64,000 nt of DNA from Bacteroidales bacterium (GTDB lineage: Bacteria; Bacteroidota; Bacteroidia; Bacteroidales; F082). The stretch covers positions 1 through 64,000 of the forward strand of contig JAFYHS010000005.1 of NCBI GenBank assembly GCA_017539045.1, written 5' to 3'. Both the position numbers and the translations under genes were made by a program. This document shows positions 7,726-16,902 of this stretch, piece by piece. The notes under the pieces were generated by a model. The model was not told where the DNA came from, searched no databases, and saw only the letters and a program-made list of their open reading frames with translations. Position 1 is the first letter of the stretch. Each line of letters begins with the position of its first letter.

Positions 7726-8688
7726 TTATTTTTCTGCCGTCCCCAAAACAAACTCTTCAATGTTCCCTCTGGCCTCGGTCATACCCAACTTCTTGCGGAT
7801 ACTGGTGCGTGCTTTACCGATCATCGCGGATGATACATCCAAAATGTCAGCAACTTCCTTCACTGAAAATGGCATCATCGATAATATGCAGACCTTGAAT
7901 TCACTATCGGTCATAGCAGGTTGGTTACTCTTGATGCGTTGAACCACATCGGGATAAACCTTGTTGTATTCTTCAAAGATAACATCATAGGCAGAGTCGG
8001 CTTGTCCGCAGACACATGATTTCAGCTTTTGGAAGGACGGCTTGTCAATATCCTTGTTCTCGCCAATCAAGAAAATCTTGTAAACCATCATTACCTTTCG
8101 GAAGAGGTTATCGCGATTGGTCTCAGCTAATGCCTCGGATTCTTGTTGCAAACGGGTAATATCCAGGTTCAACTCAGCTATCGTAGCACGTTTTTGAGTG
8201 GCACGATACAAGAGGAAAAACACCAACGCGACCGCCACAACCAATACCAACGAAATGATGAAAAGCATTTTGCGCCGGCGCAGAAAAACTGAAATCATAT
8301 TTTCGCTATGGTCCAGGTCGCCATTCAAGGTTGAAATGGTGGTCTGTACTTTTTCCATCAGTTTGATGTCCTCGCTCGACCTGGCCGTGATAATGGCCTC
8401 ATTCAAAGCCGCCATGGCCGAGTCGAAGTTGTTTTGTTGCCAATAGACGCAACCGCTGTAAAGGGCCGACAAGGTTTTCATCTCGGCATCGTCAGTGAGA
8501 TTGAAATAACGCCGTGCCTGAAAAATGGAGGTGTCCTGCGAGATGTCCTCTCCCCTGCTGAATTTGCCTTCGATCTCCAACACCGTCCGTTCCATGTTGT
8601 CCATGTCGGACTTCACATTGCAAGCTGCCAATAGGCATATCAGCACAAAGGCCAACCAACATCTTGATTTGTATAGCAAATTCAGCAT
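7726..8688 (-). CDS. Membrane-anchored TPR/HTH regulator
   Basis: A 320-aa protein. A lipobox-like N-terminus (LICLLAAC) is followed by a short helical repeat region with TPR character (RRYFNLTDDAEM, then YSGCVYWQQNNFDSAMAALN), a single transmembrane segment at about 139-161 (MLFIISLVLVVAVALVFFLL), a coiled-coil stretch, and a C-terminal helix-turn-helix (SDSEF-like start, then VKEVADILDVSSAMIGKARTSI). Bacteroidota use this plan, with a periplasmic sensor linked to a cytoplasmic LuxR-like HTH, for one-component membrane regulators. Its upstream neighbour on the same strand is a TonB-type receptor ending 64 bases before, so a role in controlling that receptor or its envelope stimulus is plausible. 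Confidence 0.75.
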   Translation of the reverse strand: MLNLLYKSRCWLAFVLICLLAACNVKSDMDNMERTVLEIEGKFSRGEDISQDTSIFQARRYFNLTDDAEMKTLSALYSGCVYWQQNNFDSAMAALNEAIITARSSEDIKLMEKVQTTISTLNGDLDHSENMISVFLRRRKMLFIISLVLVVAVALVFFLLYRATQKRATIAELNLDITRLQQESEALAETNRDNLFRKVMMVYKIFLIGENKDIDKPSFQKLKSCVCGQADSAYDVIFEEYNKVYPDVVQRIKSNQPAMTDSEFKVCILSMMPFSVKEVADILDVSSAMIGKARTSIRKKLGMTEARGNIEEFVLGTAEK

Positions 8689-8752
8689 CGTCTCAACAAT
8701 TAAACAATTGACTTCGTCGAATTATCATTTCAACAACGCAACAATTCAACAA

Positions 8753-10969
8753 TTATTGCCCCGCCGCTTCCCCACCATTTTGGGCCTCATTCTCCAGTTC
8801 GATGTTACCGAAACGCAATGTAAAACCTGCACACACACAAGAAGAATTGTATCTTGATGTTTCTGAAACCGTTACCGTTGGGCTATCAATATATGTGTCT
8901 TGCTTCAACAAACCAAACAAATCGTAGCCGTTGACAAACACTGACAACTTATGATCGAAGAAATCGGCACGCATACCGCAGTCGACGGAATAATTGGCAC
9001 CCTTCTTCCAAAACAGCGTCTGGGTTGGAGAGTTGTAGTAAGCCGAGGCATGCACTTCCAGACGGTCCCATAGCTTGGTCCAAAGGTTCAGTCGAAAACT
9101 GTAGCAAAGCATCTCACTCGGTTCCAAAGCATCATCGGTCTTGATGTAAGATTCATAAAGGTTGGCATAAAACCGCAAATTGAACATCCCGTTCGGACGA
9201 TACATCATGTTGAACTCACCACCCGCATTATACGACCTGCCTACATTGACCGGCCAGTTGAAAGAGACCACCCTGCCATAATGCTCATGGTAAGCCGCAT
9301 CAGTTATCTTGTTGATTTCATTTTGTTTTCCTTTATAATAACCAGTCAAACCAACAGAACCAAAATCGTCCCAATACTTCGTCCAACTTGCCTCAATGTT
9401 GTGGGTGAAAACTTGTTTCAGCTTAGGATTGCCCGTAGCATAGGATTCCTCATCGAATTTGATAAAAGGACTCAGTTGCTCTGCGTAAGGATTCTGGATC
9501 CTCATGGAATAACTCAACTTGAAGTTGTGCATCGACTGGGTGTGATACGACAAATGCAGCGATGGCAAAGGATAGAAATAATAAGCTGTAGAATCATAAT
9601 TTGGAGCGTCGGGATAGACAATTCCCGTCCTATAATACCTTAAACTCAAAGTAGGCTGCACAGTAAAATTGCCGAAACGGTGCCGCACCTGGAAATAGCC
9701 GCCCAAATGATGATCGACCTGACGGAATCGATACGACATTACCGAGTCGTGCACATATACGCCATTGGCCAGACTGTCCAATGGGCTGCACTCGTTTTTT
9801 CCTTCCCAACCGGCATTGATGCCCATGCCAAATTCGCCATTCTTGGAATAAGGTAAATTGTAATCCACGCGTGCATTGATAGGGATGTTGGTCGAGACAT
9901 AGTCCATCACGAATGCCCTTTCATACGGAGACGGCAAGGTGTAAATCTTGTGATAATCAATAGGAAGCGCCGAACGGGTAATACTTCCATTCATGCGTAA
10001 AGTAAGGTTATGTCCTTCTTCATCGAATTTGTGCTGATAGTTCAACCCGTAAGGCAAGAAGAGATAGTTTGAATTCGATTTGTTCTCGATGGAGTATTTG
10101 TACTCGCCCGATTGTTCAATGTATTCAACGCGTTCGCGCTCCTGTCTAACCTCCGAAGGCCCAAATGAATCCCAAAACATGGCATACAAAGAGAATGTGT
10201 TCATCTTGTTAGGCGTGTAAGTCAAGTTCAGGTTGACCCCTGGACTGTAAGTAGTGTAATTGTTGTACATGCTACTCTTCAAATGGCTGGTCAAGACTTG
10301 GTTTCCTTCTTCATCTTCACCATACAAATCCTTCTCAGAATGCGCTTCGCCTTTACCATGATACCAATAGGTGTTCGCGTAGGCATTCACCGTCCACTTA
10401 TCGTTTTTCCAGACGTAGGAAGCCCACGGCATCACGTAGGGTTGCGAAGAAACATTGGTGCCAAAGCAAAAGAACTCGTTTCGCTTGATTTTGGTGTTCA
10501 TCACGATGTTGATGATGCCATCGGCGGTGGTGGCATAACGCGCCGATGGGTTAGTGATGACTTCTATGCGGTCGATGGCGTTGGCGGGCAAGGTCTGGAT
10601 GTAGGCCTTGAGGTTTTCTTCCGTGAGGTTGGAAGGCTGGTCATTGATCCAAATTTCAACGGAAGAAGTCCCACGCAAGGTGATGTTGCCTTCCACATCC
10701 ACGCTCACGCCGGGAGCATTCTGCAAGGCATCAGAGGCCACGCCACCTTGCACGGTCGGGTCGTCTGAAACTTGATACAATGTCTTCTCGCCTTCGACGG
10801 AAAACAATGGTCTTTCCGCCGTGATGGTGATGCCTTCAAGCAGCAAAGTGTCTACCGCCATCTGCAGGCTGTCGGCTTTCGGTTTGACTTCAGGAATTTC
10901 GACTTGGGCAAAAGACACTGTGTTAAACATCGCAAAGGCGACGGTGAGGAATAGGTTTCTTGTTTTCAT
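8753..10969 (-). CDS. TonB-dependent receptor-like outer-membrane beta-barrel protein
   Basis: About 738 aa from the Met at 10969 (MKTRNLFLTVAFAMFNTVSFAQ signal peptide; an earlier Met four codons upstream is less likely). The plug domain reads DALQNAPGVSVDVEGNITLR, SSVEIWINDQPSNLTEE, then RIEVITNPSARY, followed by a long outer-membrane beta-barrel (OMP_b-brl_3 type). It lacks the N-terminal carboxypeptidase-regulatory-like domain that its paralogue at 38579 has. The substrate is unknown. It ends in a glutamine-rich tail in place of the classic terminal aromatic residue. A TACTTTTG box lies 30 bases upstream of the start. Confidence 0.85.
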   Translation of the reverse strand: MKTRNLFLTVAFAMFNTVSFAQVEIPEVKPKADSLQMAVDTLLLEGITITAERPLFSVEGEKTLYQVSDDPTVQGGVASDALQNAPGVSVDVEGNITLRGTSSVEIWINDQPSNLTEENLKAYIQTLPANAIDRIEVITNPSARYATTADGIINIVMNTKIKRNEFFCFGTNVSSQPYVMPWASYVWKNDKWTVNAYANTYWYHGKGEAHSEKDLYGEDEEGNQVLTSHLKSSMYNNYTTYSPGVNLNLTYTPNKMNTFSLYAMFWDSFGPSEVRQERERVEYIEQSGEYKYSIENKSNSNYLFLPYGLNYQHKFDEEGHNLTLRMNGSITRSALPIDYHKIYTLPSPYERAFVMDYVSTNIPINARVDYNLPYSKNGEFGMGINAGWEGKNECSPLDSLANGVYVHDSVMSYRFRQVDHHLGGYFQVRHRFGNFTVQPTLSLRYYRTGIVYPDAPNYDSTAYYFYPLPSLHLSYHTQSMHNFKLSYSMRIQNPYAEQLSPFIKFDEESYATGNPKLKQVFTHNIEASWTKYWDDFGSVGLTGYYKGKQNEINKITDAAYHEHYGRVVSFNWPVNVGRSYNAGGEFNMMYRPNGMFNLRFYANLYESYIKTDDALEPSEMLCYSFRLNLWTKLWDRLEVHASAYYNSPTQTLFWKKGANYSVDCGMRADFFDHKLSVFVNGYDLFGLLKQDTYIDSPTVTVSETSRYNSSCVCAGFTLRFGNIELENEAQNGGEAAGQ

Positions 10970-10998
10970 TGCATGGTACATTTTGAAGTTTTACCATG

Positions 10999-11006
10999 CA
11001 AAAGTA
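10999..11006 (-). promoter_or_regulatory. TACTTTTG -7 box for the TonB-type receptor
   Basis: Minus-strand TACTTTTG fits TAnnTTTG and lies 30 bases upstream of the ATG at 10969, just after the terminator hairpin of the preceding operon. Confidence 0.5.
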
Positions 11007-11012
11007 TAGTGA

Positions 11013-11066
11013 AAAAACAGGCTTTCCGCAAGCCTAAGCCTCGTGTAGAGATATTTGCGGAAAGCC
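11013..11066 (-). terminator. Terminator of the phosphoesterase operon
   Basis: A perfect 12-bp inverted repeat (TTGCGGAAAGCC at 11055-11066 against GGCTTTCCGCAA at 11020-11031) has a loop of 23 bases and is followed, in the minus direction, by CTGTTTTTTC. It sits 54 bases beyond the stop of the metallophosphoesterase gene. Confidence 0.8.
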
Positions 11067-11120
11067 AAAAATCAACTATTTGTAATTCAATGCGTTGAAA
11101 AGTGGATGGTAGAGACCTTT

Positions 11121-12038
11121 TTACTCCATCTCCAGCTCTTCATACGCATATCTGACCTTCTCCCCGACCGTCACCACCAGATAACTTGGCGTTTCCTTAT
11201 CTTCGTTGAGGTTGTCGGTCATCACATATTGCACACCGCCAAACTGACGTTGCTCACGCATGTGGAAGTGGCCCATGATGACCATCTCCACATTGCTGTT
11301 GCTCATCAGGTCCATAAAAGCATATTGCTCGTCTTGCGGCAGGTTGGCTGCTGGCGTGGTGGTGTAATTATAAGAGGTGCGGAACAGCCAGTTGTGGCTG
11401 ACGACAAAGCAGTGACGGTAGTCGTCGCGATGCGAGAGTTTCTCCTCGAGCCATTCCAGCTGGAGCTTACCATGGGTACCGTTGCCCGAATCCAAGAAGA
11501 TGAACAAATCCTTGTAGCCACTGACGGTGTTCACCGTAACGGTATAAGTCGAGGTATGGAAATACTGCTTGTAGAAAGGTGTGCAGTCGAAATACACATC
11601 GTGGTTGCCAATGACCAAGAAACATGGGTCGTTTTTGGCCTGATTCACGGAATCATAAACCAAAGCGTCATGCGTCATCCTGAAGCCCGCTTCCCCACTC
11701 TCGTTCACGATATCTCCGGCATGGATGGCAAAAATGGCCTTCGGGTCGTTGCGCTCGGCAGTGATGTACTTGTAGAGACGGTCGTTCTCGCCCTGAGGCA
11801 CGATGCTGTCGCGCTCGGAATAGTGCGAATCGGAACAGGAATAAATGTGGTACTCGTCAGGGGCATTCTCGATGACGGGTTCGCCGTTCTGTGCGTTGTA
11901 GTCGAGCCAGTCGGCCACACGTTCCTCAGTGTCGCTGCGGTTGATGACCATGCCTGCGACATCCAAGCGGTTGCAGGAGGACAACCCTAATCCAATGGTA
12001 AGTGAGATTACAAATAGAATATGCAGTCGTTTTTTCAT
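11121..12038 (-). CDS. Calcineurin-like metallophosphoesterase lipoprotein
   Basis: A 305-aa protein with a lipoprotein signal ending GLGLSSC. The binuclear metal motifs of calcineurin-like phosphoesterases are in order: a degenerate first block YSCSDSHYSE, AIHAGDIV (GD), VIGNHDVYFD (GNHD), VVSHNWLF and MVIMGHFHM (GHxH). It probably hydrolyses a phosphoester in the periplasm; the substrate is not evident. Its start lies two bases after the stop of the upstream outer-membrane-protein gene, so the two form an operon. The first motif lacks the normal DxH spacing, so one metal ligand should be checked. Confidence 0.85.
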   Translation of the reverse strand: MKKRLHILFVISLTIGLGLSSCNRLDVAGMVINRSDTEERVADWLDYNAQNGEPVIENAPDEYHIYSCSDSHYSERDSIVPQGENDRLYKYITAERNDPKAIFAIHAGDIVNESGEAGFRMTHDALVYDSVNQAKNDPCFLVIGNHDVYFDCTPFYKQYFHTSTYTVTVNTVSGYKDLFIFLDSGNGTHGKLQLEWLEEKLSHRDDYRHCFVVSHNWLFRTSYNYTTTPAANLPQDEQYAFMDLMSNSNVEMVIMGHFHMREQRQFGGVQYVMTDNLNEDKETPSYLVVTVGEKVRYAYEELEME

Positions 12039-12040
12039 AA

Positions 12041-12814
12041 TTATTCAAAATTATAGGTGAAACCAACATTGATGAAGAATCCGTTGTATTGCGATGATAG
12101 GTTCAGAACACCAGCAGGATGCAGTCCTGCTTCGCCCAACACACGCCACTTGTCGTTGATATTGTAATAGCCGTTGAGGGTATAGTAGAACAAGGTCACA
12201 CGCTCGACGATGAACTCGCGACTATTGGATATGCCACACCCGATATTCCACGAATGCATTTCGTCAAATCTAGAAGTTGGATTCTTCACTGGTGCATTGG
12301 GGAACAAATAGTATTCAAGGTCAAACACCACATTCATCGGCTCGAAGATGGTACCCATGCCTCCGTCAAGGCGCAGCGGAATCGCGGCCATATAACGATT
12401 GCATAAACCCAACTTGAAGTTCCAATGGATATTGCGATAGCCTATGCAGAACATACCTGTGAATTCCTGAATGCCAAACTCCTTGAAACGGCGATAAAGG
12501 TAACGGTTTTCAAGATAAAGCAGGCCTTCATTCCTCCAACTCGTATTGATTCCGAATTGATAGGCCACATTAAAAAAGTGTTTGTCTGGACCAGCTTTAT
12601 ACCCAAAGGTATAAGCAAACTCGGAATAATTAGGAGAAGAACAAAACTCGTGCCTATTCCTAAAATCAAGGGCGAGCACCGCCGATGGCTCAAAGCCCGC
12701 CGTACGGGTGTAATCGCCCTCCATCAGAAACCTTCCCCTCATATAGCCTTGGGCCTGTGCTACCATCGATGCCAACACAAGGCAGCAGAATAATACAATC
12801 TTTTTCACGATCAA
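12041..12814 (-). CDS. Outer-membrane beta-barrel-like protein
   Basis: A 257-aa protein with a signal peptide (MIVKKIVLFCCLVLASMVAQAQ) followed by alternating hydrophobic/aromatic strands and turns, ending in FINVGFTYNFE. The final phenylalanine-containing strand is typical of small outer-membrane barrels. No named family was recognised. It is the first gene of a two-gene unit with the periplasmic phosphoesterase, with a two-base gap, so the pair may act together at the envelope. Confidence 0.65.
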   Translation of the reverse strand: MIVKKIVLFCCLVLASMVAQAQGYMRGRFLMEGDYTRTAGFEPSAVLALDFRNRHEFCSSPNYSEFAYTFGYKAGPDKHFFNVAYQFGINTSWRNEGLLYLENRYLYRRFKEFGIQEFTGMFCIGYRNIHWNFKLGLCNRYMAAIPLRLDGGMGTIFEPMNVVFDLEYYLFPNAPVKNPTSRFDEMHSWNIGCGISNSREFIVERVTLFYYTLNGYYNINDKWRVLGEAGLHPAGVLNLSSQYNGFFINVGFTYNFE

Positions 12815-12859
12815 TTCTTTAAATGAATAATGGTTTTAAATTCGTTCTCATTTGGTTTA

Positions 12860-12867
12860 CAAAAGTA
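12860..12867 (-). promoter_or_regulatory. TACTTTTG -7 box for the beta-barrel/phosphoesterase operon
   Basis: Minus-strand TACTTTTG lies 46 bases upstream of the ATG at 12814 and fits TAnnTTTG. Confidence 0.45.
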
Positions 12868-12942
12868 CGGAAAAGAGTGAAATCTTTGTATCCTCAAGTT
12901 CCTTTTCCTTAATTTCGCGAGCATTATTAACCAACAGATCCT

Positions 12943-15132
12943 ATGAAACGCAGCAGTATTTTTATCACCAGTCTATTCTTTTTCAGTTTTTTAAGCATCA
13001 ATCTTTCAGCCCAATACGGTCCTCAGTTCGACAATCGCGGATTTGAGCAATGGACCAATCGTGTCAGTGAACCCACGCATTGGCATTCGGGTGGAACTGC
13101 CACTGGAACGTTTTCTGGCTGGGTATCTAGCCAAATCGAACAGTCCTCTCAAACACGTCCTGGCTCTTCGGGAACCAAGAGCGTTAGACTCTTTCCAGAA
13201 AATGTTTTGGGTGTCACTGCCAATGGCAACCTCACAAACGGACGCATGAACGCTGGCAGCATGTCAGCCACGGGTTCAGGCAATTACAACTATACGCAAC
13301 GCAGTCAGACGGCATTCAACACTCCTATCACCCAACTCCCCGACTCACTCACGCTATGGGTTTGTTTCCGTTGCCAAAGCTCCTCTGACAAAGCCCAGGT
13401 AAAAGCTGTCGTCCACGGTAACGCCGACTACAAGATCATCGCTAACGGCACCGAAGAGCCAATGGACATGCACGTGGCTACCGCTCTTAGTTCTTTCAAC
13501 CGCACTTCGGCAGCAAACGGAGCCTACACTTGGCGTCGTTTGAGCATCCCGTTCAACAACAATGGTCCCTGCACCGACGTGCGCTACATCCTGATGACTG
13601 CCACAACCAACGAAACGCCTGGCTCAGGTAGTACCAGTGACGACCTGTTTCTCGACGACCTCCTGCTGGTGTATACCCCCACACTCACCTTGAACAACTT
13701 GGAACAAACCCAATTTGAGCCCAACGAATACTTCACTATCAATTTCACCCTCACGGGAACGATGTCGCCCGACAATCTCAATGCTGAGCCTAACGTGGTC
13801 ATCGCACAACTCTCCGATGCCAATGGCAACTTCAACAATCCCGTTGAGTTAGGTCGTACGACCACCAACACAAGCGGCGTGATGACGGCAAGAACGCCTG
13901 ACGTACCTGCTGGAACAAATTACCGCATCCGCGTCATCTCCACCAACTATCCCTTGGTCGGAGGTAACATCCAAACGGTTGCCATCGCTCCAAGCGCCTA
14001 TACCATCGCGGTGACTGCCAATCCAAGCAACGCCGGAAGCGTCACTGGCGGCGGCACCTACAACCAAGGCCAATCGTGCACCGTCACAGCTACAGCCAGC
14101 ACTGGATTCACCTTCACCAACTGGACTGAAAATGGCAATGTGGTGTCGACCAACGCCAGCTACACCTTCAACGTGGAAGGCAACCGCACTTTGGTGGCCA
14201 ACTTCACTGAAAACACCTATACCGTAACTGTCTCAGCCAACCCAAGCAATGGCGGTCAAGTGAGTGGCGGCGGCACATACAATCATGGTCAATCATGTAC
14301 GGTCATCGCCACTTCGGCAGATGGTTACACTTTCATGAATTGGACAGAGAATGGCAGTGTGGTCTCTACTGACGCCAACTATTCCTTCGTCGTGACAAGC
14401 AACCGCACGTTAGTGGCAAATTTCGAGGAACAACTACCCGACACCTATAACATTAATGTCTCCCCCAACCCGAATATTGGAGGAACGGTGACTGGTGGTG
14501 GCAATTATGAAGGAGGTCAGCAATGCACTGTGACCGCAACTGCCAACACGGGCTACACCTTTATCAATTGGACCGAAAATGGTGATGAGGTCACAACGAA
14601 TGGAAGCTACACCTTCGTTGTTGCAGGTAATCGCACCCTTGTGGCTAACTTCACGCTCAACAACTACACAATCAGCGTGACTGCCGACCCCACCGAAGGT
14701 GGCATGATAACGGGTGCAGGCAACTACGATCACGGCACCACCTGCACACTGACGGCAACTGCCAACGAGAACTATGAATTCATCAATTGGACCAAGAATG
14801 GCATTGAGGTTTCCACTGATGCTACCTTCACTTTCATAGTCACTGCATCAGAAGCGTATGTGGCGCATTTCAATTTCGACGACTATGTCATCGAAAACGC
14901 CTCAAGATGCCAGATCTACCCCAATCCTTTCACCGACGTCTTGCGCGTCACCACTGACAACACGGCCCATAGCATCAGTGTATACGACCTTTATGGCCGA
15001 CTGCTGAAGAAGCAAGAGGTTTCGTCCACACAATTCGAACTCGACCTGAGCGAATTCAGTGGAGGAGCCTATCTGCTGCAAGTCGATTATGGCGACAGCC
15101 GAAGCGTGCATCGCATCATGAAATCCGAATAA
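12943..15132 (+). CDS. T9SS-exported surface protein with InlB-type repeats
   Basis: A 729-aa protein. After the signal peptide (SLFFFSFLSINLSAQ) comes a region of about 220 residues beginning FDNRGFEQWTN that resembles the PCMD carbohydrate-binding-like beta-sandwich. Next is an immunoglobulin-like segment, and then four tandem divergent InlB B-type repeats of about 75 residues (pattern YTITVTANPSNAGSVTGGGTY, TFTNWTENG, NRTLVANF). The last 75 residues (IYPNPFTDVLRV, SISVYDLYGRLLKK, GAYLLQV) are a type A type IX secretion sorting domain. The protein is thus exported across the outer membrane and attached to the surface, with an adhesin-like layout. An upstream in-frame extension is not needed; the ATG at 12943 gives the signal. 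Confidence 0.9.
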   Translation: MKRSSIFITSLFFFSFLSINLSAQYGPQFDNRGFEQWTNRVSEPTHWHSGGTATGTFSGWVSSQIEQSSQTRPGSSGTKSVRLFPENVLGVTANGNLTNGRMNAGSMSATGSGNYNYTQRSQTAFNTPITQLPDSLTLWVCFRCQSSSDKAQVKAVVHGNADYKIIANGTEEPMDMHVATALSSFNRTSAANGAYTWRRLSIPFNNNGPCTDVRYILMTATTNETPGSGSTSDDLFLDDLLLVYTPTLTLNNLEQTQFEPNEYFTINFTLTGTMSPDNLNAEPNVVIAQLSDANGNFNNPVELGRTTTNTSGVMTARTPDVPAGTNYRIRVISTNYPLVGGNIQTVAIAPSAYTIAVTANPSNAGSVTGGGTYNQGQSCTVTATASTGFTFTNWTENGNVVSTNASYTFNVEGNRTLVANFTENTYTVTVSANPSNGGQVSGGGTYNHGQSCTVIATSADGYTFMNWTENGSVVSTDANYSFVVTSNRTLVANFEEQLPDTYNINVSPNPNIGGTVTGGGNYEGGQQCTVTATANTGYTFINWTENGDEVTTNGSYTFVVAGNRTLVANFTLNNYTISVTADPTEGGMITGAGNYDHGTTCTLTATANENYEFINWTKNGIEVSTDATFTFIVTASEAYVAHFNFDDYVIENASRCQIYPNPFTDVLRVTTDNTAHSISVYDLYGRLLKKQEVSSTQFELDLSEFSGGAYLLQVDYGDSRSVHRIMKSE

Positions 15133-15137
15133 AAACG

Positions 15138-15171
15138 AAAACCGCGACGAGGTCATCCCCGCCGCGATTTT
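15138..15171. terminator. Bidirectional hairpin between T9SS protein and sodB
   Basis: An imperfect GC-rich hairpin (AACCGCGACGAGG against CCCCGCCGCGATT, three mismatches, four-base loop) is flanked by A-rich and T-rich runs on both sides and lies between two convergent genes. Confidence 0.75.
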
Positions 15172-15192
15172 TGTTTTCAGACGTCATGTCGT

Positions 15193-15771
15193 TTACAGAC
15201 GCTCGTTCACCACATCCCAGTCGATGATCTGCCACAAGGCATTCAGATGGTCTGGACGACGGTTCTGGTAGTCGATGTAATAGGCATGTTCCCACACGTC
15301 GAAGGTCAGCAAGGGCCTATAGCCACGCTGCACGGGATTGCCGGCATTAGTCTCCTGCGTGATCTGCAGTTTGCCGTCTTTGTCTACGGAGAGCCACACC
15401 CAGCCCGAGCCAAACAAGGTGGCGCCTTTCTTCGTGAATTCCTCCTTGAAGGCATCGAAGGAGCCAAATTGCTTGTCGATCCAATCGGCAATCACACCCG
15501 TGGGCTTGTTGTCAGCCTTCGGGGCACGGAATTGGGTGAAATAAAGATTGTGGTTCAGAATTTGACCAGCGTTGTTGAACACGCCACCATCGGCGGTCTT
15601 GACGATTTCTTCGAGAGGCATTTCCTCGTATTTCGTACCTTCGATGGCTGCATTCAAATTGTTGACATAAGCATTCAAATGTTTGCCATGGTGGAAGCCC
15701 AACGTCTCCTTGCTGATGACGGGTTCCAAAGCATTTGCCTCGTAAGGCAATTTGATGAGTTCGTATTTCAT
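15193..15771 (-). CDS. sodB: Iron/manganese superoxide dismutase
   Basis: 192 aa from the Met at 15771 (MKYELIKLPYEANALEPVIS). The longer frame back to 15840 adds residues that would lie upstream of the promoter box at 15799. Metal ligands are visible: His27 in FHHGKHLNAYV, His in QILNHNLYF, and Asp and His in DVWEHAYYIDY. The family converts superoxide to hydrogen peroxide and oxygen in the cytoplasm. The GGVFNNAGQ stretch is typical of Fe/cambialistic enzymes of Bacteroidales, but the metal cannot be fixed from sequence alone. Confidence 0.97.
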   Translation of the reverse strand: MKYELIKLPYEANALEPVISKETLGFHHGKHLNAYVNNLNAAIEGTKYEEMPLEEIVKTADGGVFNNAGQILNHNLYFTQFRAPKADNKPTGVIADWIDKQFGSFDAFKEEFTKKGATLFGSGWVWLSVDKDGKLQITQETNAGNPVQRGYRPLLTFDVWEHAYYIDYQNRRPDHLNALWQIIDWDVVNERL

Positions 15772-15798
15772 AAGGTAAAATTTAGATGTTCGTGGCTG

Positions 15799-15806
15799 CA
15801 AATATA
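15799..15806 (-). promoter_or_regulatory. TATATTTG -7 box for sodB
   Basis: Minus-strand TATATTTG fits TAnnTTTG and lies 27 bases upstream of the ATG at 15771, giving sodB its own promoter downstream of the rpoD terminator. Confidence 0.6.
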
Positions 15807-15813
15807 ATAAAAA

Positions 15814-15838
15814 GTGGGATTCCAAATTGGGATCCCAC
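15814..15838 (-). terminator. Terminator after rpoD
   Basis: A 10-bp stem (GTGGGATTCC with GGGATCCCAC, one wobble) and a five-base loop, followed on the minus strand by a run of T, lies six bases beyond the rpoD stop codon. Confidence 0.8.
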
Positions 15839-15843
15839 ATTTT

Positions 15844-16710
15844 TCATTGGTTCATATACATCTGATAAAGCGGAGAGTTAGGCTCCGTCTTCAAACGCTT
15901 CAACGCACGGTCGCGGATCTGACGGGTGCGCTCACGTGAGATGTCGAGCTTCATGGCGATCTCTTCCAAGGAATACTCACGCGTGGTACCCAGACCGAAA
16001 TACATGCGGATGATGGTGCGTTCCTTCTCGTTCAGCATGTCGAGCGAGTTGTGGATGGCCTTGCTGGCCGACTCCTGCTCCACAGCAGCGTCGGTTTGCT
16101 TCTCATCTTCAGCGATGTAGACATCCAAGAAGTTGGCATCGTCTTCATCGTCGAGTGGTGCGTCGGTCGACACGGCACGCGAGTTGAGGCTGAGCAGTTG
16201 CTCCACCTTGTCTTCGGGCATACCGATTTCGTCGGCAATTTCCTTCACTGTGGGACGGCGTTCCAGTTTCTGCTCAAGCAACGAAACGGCTTTCTTCACT
16301 TTGGCCATAGCGCCCACCTGGTTCATGGGCAGACGAATGATACGCGCCTGCTCGGCCACGGCTTGAAGGATGCTCTGGCGGATCCACCACACGGCATACG
16401 AGATGAACTTGAAGCCGCGTGTCTCGTCGAAACGCTGGGCGGCCTTCACTAAGCCTAGGTTACCCTCGTCGATGAGGTCTTGCAGGCTCAGGCCTTGGTT
16501 CTGATACTGTTTGGCCACCGAGACGACGAAGCGCAGGTTGGCCTTGACCAGCTTGTCCAATGCGGCCTTATCGCCCGCCTTGATGCGCTGCGCCAACTCC
16601 ACCTCCTCATCCGTGGTCAGCAAGGCCTCCTTCGCAATGTCGGCAAGGTACTTGTCCAAAGTACCCGAATTGCGGTTGGTGATTTGTTTTGAAATTTTCA
16701 GTTGTCTCAT
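15844..16710 (-). CDS. rpoD: Primary sigma factor RpoD/SigA (short Bacteroidota type)
   Basis: A 288-aa sigma-70 protein that starts MRQLKISKQITNRNS as in the Bacteroidota primary sigma factor. Region 1.2 (GTLDKYLADIAKE), region 2 with the core-binding and -10 recognition helices (LIDEGNLGLVKAAQRFDETRGF, KFISYAVWWIRQSI), region 3, and region 4 with its HTH (SLEEIAMKLDISRERTRQI) are all present. The long acidic region 1.1 and non-conserved region of proteobacterial RpoD are missing, which is normal for the phylum. It directs RNA polymerase to promoters with the TTTG/TAnnTTTG elements noted in this window. Confidence 0.96.
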   Translation of the reverse strand: MRQLKISKQITNRNSGTLDKYLADIAKEALLTTDEEVELAQRIKAGDKAALDKLVKANLRFVVSVAKQYQNQGLSLQDLIDEGNLGLVKAAQRFDETRGFKFISYAVWWIRQSILQAVAEQARIIRLPMNQVGAMAKVKKAVSLLEQKLERRPTVKEIADEIGMPEDKVEQLLSLNSRAVSTDAPLDDEDDANFLDVYIAEDEKQTDAAVEQESASKAIHNSLDMLNEKERTIIRMYFGLGTTREYSLEEIAMKLDISRERTRQIRDRALKRLKTEPNSPLYQMYMNQ

Positions 16711-16902
16711 TTCTTCGTAATCTTATTATTGTTTAATTGTTTCATATTCAAAATCTTACTCTTCATATCGCTCTCCACATGATTTTTTGCATAATCCGCT
16801 CATCAAGGGAGGCCGCAGGGCGCAGTCTCCCCGAATCACGAAAGTAAATACTATCAAAAACCGTACCGAAGTCTTTGATTTTCAGAAAATTCTTTTGACT
16901 AC

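Noticed and set aside
16711-16902. RNA gene or riboswitch in the rpoD-htrA gap
   Set aside because: Only a short GC-rich patch near 16800-16840 and AT-rich sequence are seen; no stable multi-stem structure or clear -7 box stands out.
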